Made by a program: the position numbers and the translations under genes. The notes under the pieces were generated by a model. It worked only from the letters and a program-made list of their open reading frames with translations. It did no database searches and was not told the DNA's origin. A stretch of DNA of 64,000 nt, taken from positions 196,501 through 260,500 of the forward strand of contig CAJNDT010006183.1 in the NCBI GenBank assembly GCA_905221615.1. Reading direction: 5' to 3'. The number at the start of each line of letters is the position of its first letter. The first letter of the stretch is position 1. Source of the DNA: Symbiodinium sp. CCMP2592. Taxonomy: Eukaryota; Sar; Dinophyceae; Suessiales; Symbiodiniaceae. Shown here piece after piece: positions 57,652 to 64,000 of this stretch.

Positions 57652-59553
57652 ATGTCATATGAGCAGCTTCACAGACTGGAACGACTGGCGGCCCACATAG
57701 CAGAACGGCGGTGTTCACTGCCTGCGCGGCGTGCCAGCTGCAAGGTGACTGTCTGCTCAGATTGCGCGGGTCAGGGTGCTACGGCACAAGCGCTGGCCCA
57801 TCTCGGCCTTGACACGGTGATTGTCGTGGAGACCGAAATAGATCCGGTGAAGCGGCGGCTGTTGGAAGTGGTGCACCAGACGACCGGTTGTCAGGTGGGA
57901 AGGGTGATACCCTGTGTGCCACTTGGTGAACACACAGCCGACATTAGTCAATCCGTGGCCGTGGTGCTTGCCTGGCAAGCGCTGCGTGTGTGTGTGTGTG
58001 TGTGTGTGTGAGTGTGTGTGTGTGTGTGTCCCAACTGAGGTTTGACCATCTAGCTGAAGTACAGCGCCATGGTGAGGACCAGATTCCCATTGATTTCTTC
58101 GAGGGTGGATATCCGTGCCAACCATATAGCAAGATGGGCACCAATGCAGGGTCCGAGGATGACAGGTGCGGTGTTCTGATTGTGTCCAGGCTATGATTTG
58201 AAGCGTTGTAGTCGAGCATACACAGTGAGGCGGTCCTATACTGCTGCGCCCTAACTTTTTCGCCTAGGCGGGCCTGGAGACATTGGTGAGACGGCAGCCT
58301 CGTACGTTCATGCTTGAGAATGTCGCGGAGTTGGCTTCGGCTCCTCACCGTCGACTCTTCGACTCGGTTCTCGGAGTCTTGAAGGCCGCAGGCTACAGGG
58401 TGACGTGGCGCATATGCAACACAGACAGCAATGGTCTACCTCAATGTAGGCGGCGCCTTTATATCATCGGTTGCCGCACGGATCAACCCATGAAACTCGG
58501 CATGTCAACAGACTCAATTGGGCAAGCGGTGCAGTCATGACACTCTGTCCAGGGCTCCTGCTTCTGCATTCTGAGGAGAGGGTCACTCGACAAAGTCTGG
58601 CCGGCGGACCTGCCCAGAGTGCCTCTGGAGACCGTCTTGAAGACACACATCAGTGGTGACTCGGGGCAAATTTCATCTGGACGTTGCAAGACTTTCAAAA
58701 TGAACTTGAAGAAGGCGGGCCGCTGCTTGTGAATCGCTGGGCAGCAACACGCTCTAAGCTAGGAGTAATTTAATTAATGGTAAGGTGAGGGCGGTCCTGT
58801 TCTTATTCAGGGTGTCTACGTCTCACTTGAAAAACTTCCAGAAGCTTGATAATGACATGTGAAATCTTGGAAGCCACCAGGTCGGCCGACAGAGAGGGCT
58901 GGTAGTAGTATTTGGTCTTGCATTATTGAATCCGGAGCTGTGTTTGTTTTAGTATTTTTGTGGCCAGGTGAGGAAGATGATGCTCAAGCAGACCTTCGTG
59001 GGGACACCTGTGTGCGATACGGCTGCGAGCTCTGACCGCTTCCGCCTCACCTTCGACACGTTCCCGACGATCACAGGGTCAAGAGGGCAGCGGCTGGCAT
59101 ACCTGCTTCCCTCTCTGTGGCGGATGGCCGACCTGACAGAGATGGCGAGGGCACAAGGCCTTTCGTGAGGGAGTGACAGTACAGTCGTTTTTAGAATGAG
59201 AAGCTATAATCACACTTCGACGCTACAGGCATAGACGACCGCATCTTGACCGCAATGATGCAAGCTGGTGTGTCCCACAATACCATCGGTGATGCAATCG
59301 GAAATGCCATGAGCATTTCAGTGGTGGAGCGTTTGGCAAGAAGGCTGGTTTCACCATGTCATTTTGCATGCCGGTCTGCATGAGCCGCTGCCTCTGCCTT
59401 TGTGACAGGCTCTTCCTCACCACTGGGTTCGTCGAGGCCACGACTATGCCTCCGGATCGTTGGCATTATGCGGTGACAGAGAAAGCTACTTCCTCGGCCG
59501 AGTACTGGTCTGAGCTGCAAGGGCTGTCTAGACTCAAGATCCCAGGCGTGTGA
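57652..59553 (+). CDS. C5 cytosine DNA methyltransferase (seven exons, 391 aa)
   Basis: It would transfer a methyl group from S-adenosylmethionine to cytosine C5. My model has exons 57652-57894, 58065-58181, 58268-58499, 58581-58714, 58968-59157, 59229-59343 and 59409-59553, exactly 392 codons. Motifs fall in canonical order: motif I SDCAGQG (36-42), acidic motif II ETEID (60-64), motif IV GGYPCQPYS with catalytic Cys99, motif VI ENV (137-139), motif VIII QCRRR (179-183), a variable target-recognition part (about 200-290), motif IX LTEMARAQG (298-306), and motif X with IGDAIGNAMS (325-334). The spacing between motifs IV and VI matches bacterial-type enzymes once the introns are removed. Introns are two GT-AG then four GC-AG. 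No PWWP, BAH, bromo-adjacent or helicase domain is seen, so this is a compact catalytic-only enzyme rather than DNMT1, 3 or 5. The CFT signature of DNMT2 is not seen. Bacterial-like enzymes carried by retroelements are known in dinoflagellates, but no polymerase is near. Confidence 0.85.
57983..58030. repeat. (GT)n microsatellite in methyltransferase intron 1
   Basis: TGTGTGTGTG with one AG interruption, inside the inferred intron 57895-58064. The frame reads through it as a Cys/Val run, which is not protein. Confidence 0.95.
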
Positions 59554-59884
59554 CAGACTCCACAGACGCGGGGTGAAGCTTAAAAACTGTTGTGATGTCG
59601 TTTGCCATTGTACCAACATGCCAGCTTAGAGGATGCTGTAGCCGGAGGTGACGAGTCCACCGCCTCGTGGTAGCTGTTCATGTCCATGTTCTGCTACGAC
59701 TGATTGCAACGTGACAGTGACAGTGTGACCATCTGGGCAGCATTTTTGGCGGCAAACAATTGCCAGTTTTCCCTCGCCAGCAGTGATCATCCGCAGGCCG
59801 GCACTAGCAGATATGAAGCAGATTTACTTCATGTAGTCGTGTCGGCTCGCAAGTCTGCGGTGAGTCCTCTCAATTCCTCAGGTC
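59554..59884. other. Intergenic spacer
   Basis: About 330 bases between the methyltransferase stop and the next ATG. A + frame of about 65 codons at 59704-59907 is unconvincing. Confidence 0.4.
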
Positions 59885-61148
59885 ATGTCTGGCGCAGCTG
59901 GAGCTAAGGGTCAGCCTTCGGAGTCCGCTAATGTGTTGAAAGACATCGACCTCAAGAAAATCCCGGAAGGTGAGCGTGAGAAGCCCCAAGCCACGACTAT
60001 CGAGAGGGAGTTGCTGAAGGTGTTCTCCAGAAAGCGCAGCCATTATACGGTTTCTTTCGGAGCGGGGAGAGCAAAAGCAGCAAAAGGTGAGTCAAATGGC
60101 AATGGTGACAAGAACACGAAGACGCCAAGCTTTGATGTAATGGAGGCAACGAACATGGTGCCCAACCTCGTCAAGCTGGTGAACAAGTTCGTCAGGCAGC
60201 AGGCTACACCTTTGTTTGGCGGTGAAGGGCAGTGTGAGGCTGAGTCATGACTGTGTCTTCCAGTGCCAGTGTCAGCCTTGCCGACAAGATTAGTAGGGAA
60301 GCTGCTGCCGAGGAAGTTTTATTGGAACCGCCTGACTGTTGAAATCCTCCCGAAGCGCAAGTCCATGAGTGTGATGAGCAGTGCGAGCTGCTGCCACCAA
60401 TTGGTGATTTCTTTCGGCAAAGACACGGTCCCCGCAGGCTCGTCAGGGTCATTGTCAGGTGACACGTTTCCGCGCGGACGTGCTGATTTGCATGATGGGT
60501 CGGTTTTGTATGCTGCAGGCTGTGAGTATTGGGAGGATGGTGAATCCATTGGCGGACAGATTGCTTTGCGGTCTACTCTTCACAAGGTGGGTGGGAAATC
60601 GATTCTGAAGCAAGCGGCGGTACTGTCTTGTCCGGGCAGCTCCTGTGAAGCTCAGGTGGTGATCGTAGATCCACGTGCTGCCGGAGGTTTCGCATCTTCT
60701 CTTGGAGGTGATGGTGTGGCCGCCGGAACTTCGTTGAATTTTGCACTCCACATCTCGACCTATGCCGCGGATTCCCTGCAAGTGATTCGGGATTTCATGG
60801 TGACCAAGAGTGACGGTCAAGCCGTGCAGAAGAAGCTCGAGGGTAGCTTGGCAGCATCTCATGTGAAACTCTCGCACAAAATATGCTTCTTGCTCTTGCC
60901 GAGGCTTTGGGTTCCCCTCTATCCAACATTTGGGGAAGATCCTCTTGAAGCCGCTCCCCGCCGCCATGGCAGCCCGTGACACAAGGGTGAAGATTGCTTC
61001 CCGCAAGTTTAGGACATTTTTGGCAAAGCAAAAGCCTCAGCCAAGTCCAGAAGACATCAAGAAACGTGAATATTGTAGCGTGTGTCAGTGTGAAACTTGC
61101 GCTTCGCATCCCAAGCGCCGTAAGGCAGAGCAGGCAAGCGGCAAGTAA
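59885..61148 (+). CDS. Hypothetical multi-exon protein with C-terminal Cys cluster
   Basis: The start ATG 59885 (MSGAAGAKGQPSESANVLKD) follows CCTCAGGTC. Exon 1 runs to about 60195 and joins by a GC-AG intron (60196-60275) to KISREAAAEEVLLEPPD at 60276. The middle is a long open frame (about 60455-60903) with EYWEDGESIGGQIALRSTLH, VVIVDPRAAGGFASSLGG and LHISTYAADSLQVIRDFMV; the junctions between 60330 and 60530 are unresolved. The last intron, 60904-60985, is GC-AG. The final exon ends REYCSVCQCETCASHP followed by KRRK and AEQASGK, a Cys cluster (C-x2-C-x-C-x2-C) plus basic patch that might bind zinc or nucleic acid. The family is not recognised. It could be two genes. Confidence 0.5.
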
Positions 61149-61356
61149 GTTTTGGTGATAGACAGCAAGACCTGAGCTCAGCCCCCTTTTTGTTGGTGGT
61201 ACAGTGATACGTGACGACAGCGAGACTGAGCTCAGTGCTAGAGTGATTGTCGGATCAAGCTGCTCTGATTCGCAGCGGTGAAGAACTTGGAGAGGATCCG
61301 GCGCCGAGAGAGTGGTCGGAAGGTTGTAAAAAAGTGATGTCGGACATTTCAGAAAA
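61149..61356 (+). other. Possible exon and leader before the minisatellite
   Basis: After TGGTACAG at 61204 the + strand is open as IRDDSETELSARVIVGSS until TGA at about 61277. An overlapping frame reads EELGEDPAPREWSEGC and runs into the minisatellite. Either could be coding; support is weak. Confidence 0.25.
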
Positions 61357-61680
61357 CCCTGTCGCACGCATAGGGGGGTGTCCCTCCCCTATGCACAAGA
61401 CAGGGTGCCCTGGGCACCCTGTCGCACGCTGGGGGGGGTGTCCCCCTCCCCTGCACAAGACAGGTTGCCATTAAACATCATTACTTGTATTGATGACAAT
61501 GCTGTCGCACGCAGGGGGGGTGTCCCTCCCCTATGCACAAGACCGGGTGCCCTGGGCACCCTGTCGCACGCTGGGGGGGGTGTCCCCCCCCCATGCACAA
61601 GACAGGGTTGTTGAGTTGCCCTCTTTTCAAACAGTTCTCAAAAATGCAGGGGACAGGGTGCACTGGGCACCCCGTCGCAA
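61357..61680 (+). repeat. Palindromic minisatellite, four units plus a remnant
   Basis: Units of about 50-60 bp at 61357-61416, 61417-61470, 61502-61558 and 61559-61608: CCTGTCGCACGC, a G6-G9 tract, TGTCCC, a C-rich tract, ATGCACAAGACAGGGTG. Unit junctions form the near-perfect palindrome GACAGGGTGCCC/TGGGCACCCTGTC. A fifth, mutated palindrome with CAGGGTGCACTGGGCACCC lies at 61651-61680. Each unit also has facing G and C tracts. Confidence 0.85.
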
Positions 61681-62040
61681 ACGAGTCAAGCCCAGAGGTG
61701 CCAGGCGTGTGGGAAACCAGGGGCGGCGGGATGGTGGTTGGCTGGTCGGGAAAGGGCTTGGGAGGAGTTTTGGGAAGTCTCCTGGCGCCAGTCTCAAGTT
61801 CGTCGGTCTGTCTTTTAGTGTCGTTTTCGTACATGCCAGCATGGTTCCAAAGTTCAGCTCACTGTGGTGATTGACAGAGTGCACCGAGACTGCGGAGTCT
61901 TTGATCAGTCAGGCTGCAATCAGTGTCATGTTTCTCGGCATGTCAAGTGAAGTAGGAGGCGTTGTGGAGTCGCAGCATTTTCTCAGATCGAGCTGCGAGC
62001 CCTCGGAGTCTCTTGACTCTTGCTGTCAGCTACCGGTGAC
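61681..62040 (+). other. Region with a possible 5' exon of the last gene
   Basis: From about 61866 a + frame reads LTECTETAESLISQAAISVM, then SSEVGGVVESQHFLRSS up to 62035 without a stop. Its composition is protein-like, but no initiator or junction could be assigned. Confidence 0.3.
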
Positions 62041-64000
62041 ATGGGCAGGACGTCCAATGCAAAGGCACCCAAAGCAAAGGCAGCGCCCAAGAGCGCGACA
62101 GATGATGTCCTCCTGTGCAGAGAAGCGGTGGACGCAGTGTCGGCGGCCATCGGCAATCTTCGTAAGAAGGGTGTCTGGCCCCAAAAGGCACTGCCAGCCG
62201 ATGAGTGCAGCTTCAAGGGTGTGCAACCATTTCCCCCAAGATGGTGCGGGAGAACGCTCATGAACAGCGGAGCCAAGGAGGCAGGTAGTCTTGAGCATTT
62301 CGAATTTGTCAACATCTAGGGTGTCCCTAGTGCTGAACAGGCGCACTACCTTGGCGTGCTGTCGGATCTGGACATTCAGTCGGGCCACTGCTGGTCCAGC
62401 AACGCTGAACTCCAGATGTCGGTGCAGTATTGGTTTTCTGGACGTGAACCTGAACTTCCGATGCTCAGTGTGATGATTGATGAGAGCTCCACAAGGCTTC
62501 ACGGTTGCAACACAGTCATGAAGAGAGGGTGCACATGTTAAGCCTTGCGCAGGGGTTCTTTCAAGCTCAACGAGAGCTGGTGCCGCATTGCAGCCTTCTG
62601 TGTGGCATGGTCCGAGTGCCTCGAAAAAGGTGACAACGAGAAGTGCAAGAGTTTCCTGAAAGCGGCGAGCCAGAGCCGCTTCTGCTTGATAGCATCAAGT
62701 GGACAGGCGTTGCCACGCTTTTGGAAGAGCTACCAGAATGGTGAGGATGCCGAAAGGATCGCTTTGGAGCAGGGCAATGCGATGTGTTTCCGACTGGGTG
62801 AGAAGTACGTGGAGTCCGAAGCTTAGAATTTGAGCCCGCGTGAGGTGCGTGCGTGCGTGATGTGATGTGCTCTTTCTTCCCGCCCGCCTCAGGTTCAAAG
62901 CCGTTCTCCAGTCCCTTGGTCAGGACACAACGGTTGAGCACATGTTCTCCGAACTTCAGAGCGCAATCAAAAGTGGTGAAGTTCGCTTTGCCTCCGCGGA
63001 AACCACAGTGAAGACGGCGGACCAGGTGAAGAAGCTGATTCACCTGGTCGAGACCAGTCAGCGGGCAGGCCAGGGGAGTCGGAGTTGATTGGAGTGGTGA
63101 TTCCTGCATGTCAATGGTCAATGGGATCGTTGCAAATTAATGATAATCTCCAGGTGTCTACGAGCTGCTGAAGGGGCTTCAGATGGTGAACGGTGAGCGA
63201 ACGTGGGCTTCGAGGTGGGCCATCGCTACGCGGCTTCCAGGCTACGTCAAGTCCGATCTGGATGACATGCGATGGGTGTCGCTTCACATCTCGTTCTTGA
63301 TGAAGCCAGAGTCAAGCCCCGACGGCAGCTTGGCAGCCTTAAACAGTGACAGTGTCAGGATTGGGAGAGAACAACAGAGTCTTTTGTCTCGAGGCTGGAA
63401 GAGGAAGGTGAAGTTCGATGCGCTCAGCCTCACCCGTGACACCCTCAAAGAAGCTGTTGATTTCTTTTTGTTTTTGAAGGGCGTCTTGCAAAAATTGTGT
63501 GAAGAGTACCAACTTCCTGACGCTGATCCATGCGCGAGTTTGCACAAGAAATACATGGGTGACTTCTTGGACATCACAACGTTCAAGAACAGAAGTCATG
63601 CTGCCGCAGGCGCTCCCTTGTCAGTCAGTGGTTTGCACCGCAAACAATTAAGTCGGTCAGTGCAGCTCGTTGACTCAGGCACCCTACCCACGCATAGCCT
63701 TTGCATGATCGGCTTGGTGAATGAGTTCTTGGTGGGAGAACACGATCAAGCACTGTATAGTGTCCTGTGCAATCATTCACAAGCGAGCTTGGCTACGCGG
63801 ATCGCGGACAGTCGAATGGTGAAGATCTTCAAGCCGGCCACGGAAACGCTGGAGCCCCAGGTCAGAGGTGTCGTGATGTTACTTGGCACTTGGTTCCCCC
63901 TAGCTGTGACAATGGTCGTCCAGTTTAGAAAGTCAGGTGGACAGAGGCCATGCAGCCCTCAGCCACATTGGCAGACGCTCCGACAGAAGAGTTGGGCGCT
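62041..64000 (+). CDS. Large unknown multi-exon gene, 3' end beyond the window
   Basis: The model has exons 62041-62280, 62320-62495, 62553-62804, 62893-63068 and 63154-64000, giving at least 563 residues, open at the window edge. It starts MGRTSNAKAPKAKAAPKSAT, a basic Ala/Lys/Pro leader, then a globular part: QAHYLGVLSDLDIQSGHCW, VQYWFSGREPELPMLSVMID, SWCRIAAFCVAWSECLEKGD, DTTVEHMFSELQSAIKSGEV, VYELLKGLQMVNGERTWASR, DALSLTRDTLKEAVDFFLFL, LCMIGLVNEFLVGEHDQALY. Introns are GC-AG at 62281 (39 bases, the least certain), 62496 (57) and 63069 (85), and GT-AG at 62805 (88). All junctions keep frame, with AG|GC donors and AG|G acceptors. The last exon is open for 847 bases, strong evidence for coding. 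I do not recognise any domain. The basic leader suggests a nucleic-acid or chromatin location, but this is inference. Confidence 0.65.

Noticed and set aside
57983..58030. Cys/Val run as protein
   Set aside because: It is the (GT)n microsatellite within an inferred intron.
58158..58267. Alternative GA-AG intron that would remove EDDRCGVLI from the methyltransferase
   Set aside because: It keeps frame, but the GT-AG intron at 58182 gives the motif IV to VI spacing normal for the family.
60455..61367. Minus-strand frames of 183 and 190 codons
   Set aside because: Antisense to exons with consistent splice junctions; no domain recognised.
48500..64000. Dinoflagellate spliced-leader gene or acceptor-encoded leader relic
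   Set aside because: Only short TTGCTCAAG-like words were seen (for example near 56614). No full leader was found.

Overview
The window looks like nuclear DNA of a dinoflagellate, most likely a Symbiodiniaceae-type alga; the lineage call is inference. The evidence is TTTAGGG-type telomeric words, protein-coding exons that all lie on one strand, short introns that mostly begin with GC (also GT, once GA) and end AG|G, and Gly/Lys-rich KGKG and KGD proteins. No complete spliced-leader sequence, rRNA or tRNA was recognised. All exon models are by-eye reconstructions that keep reading frame, family length and AG|G-type junctions; none has transcript support.

Positions 1 to about 48.5 kb hold no gene I can support. 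This block consists of decayed CCCTAAA/TTTAGGG sequence in both orientations, several longer telomere-like arrays (9.2, 19.8, 24.8, 31.0, 34.6 and 40.4 kb), simple repeats, and at least fifteen families of short foldback elements, most 75-130 bp long and palindromic over nearly their whole length. They are labelled A to S here. Several are nested in one another, several families share the core word GGATCCTACTAT, and two lie between exact 25-bp direct repeats.

At about 48.6 kb the sequence character changes. The word AGGGTGA becomes frequent on the + strand only, and exons begin. In order: two blocks of stem-covarying hairpins (48.6-48.9 and 51.7-51.9 kb) flank a three-exon coiled-coil KGKG protein (49.5-51.1); a 91-aa hypothetical protein (52.5-52.8); a Gly/Asp/Lys-repeat protein (52.8-54.0) interrupted by two copies of an element (family L) that also lies in the gene-free block, so a candidate introner; two small hypothetical genes (54.0-54.4, 54.6-54.9); a segment with six 30-bp palindromes and ACT microsatellites (55.2-56.4); a divergent histone-H3-like protein with a Lys-rich tail (56.9-57.3); a complete seven-exon C5 cytosine DNA methyltransferase (57.7-59.6); a Cys-cluster hypothetical gene (59.9-61.1); a palindromic minisatellite (61.4-61.7); and a large unknown gene (62.0 kb to the window end).

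The methyltransferase and the H3-like protein are neighbours and both are chromatin-related. Whether these genes belong to the host or to a large mobile element cannot be decided here: I found no reverse transcriptase, integrase or transposase.
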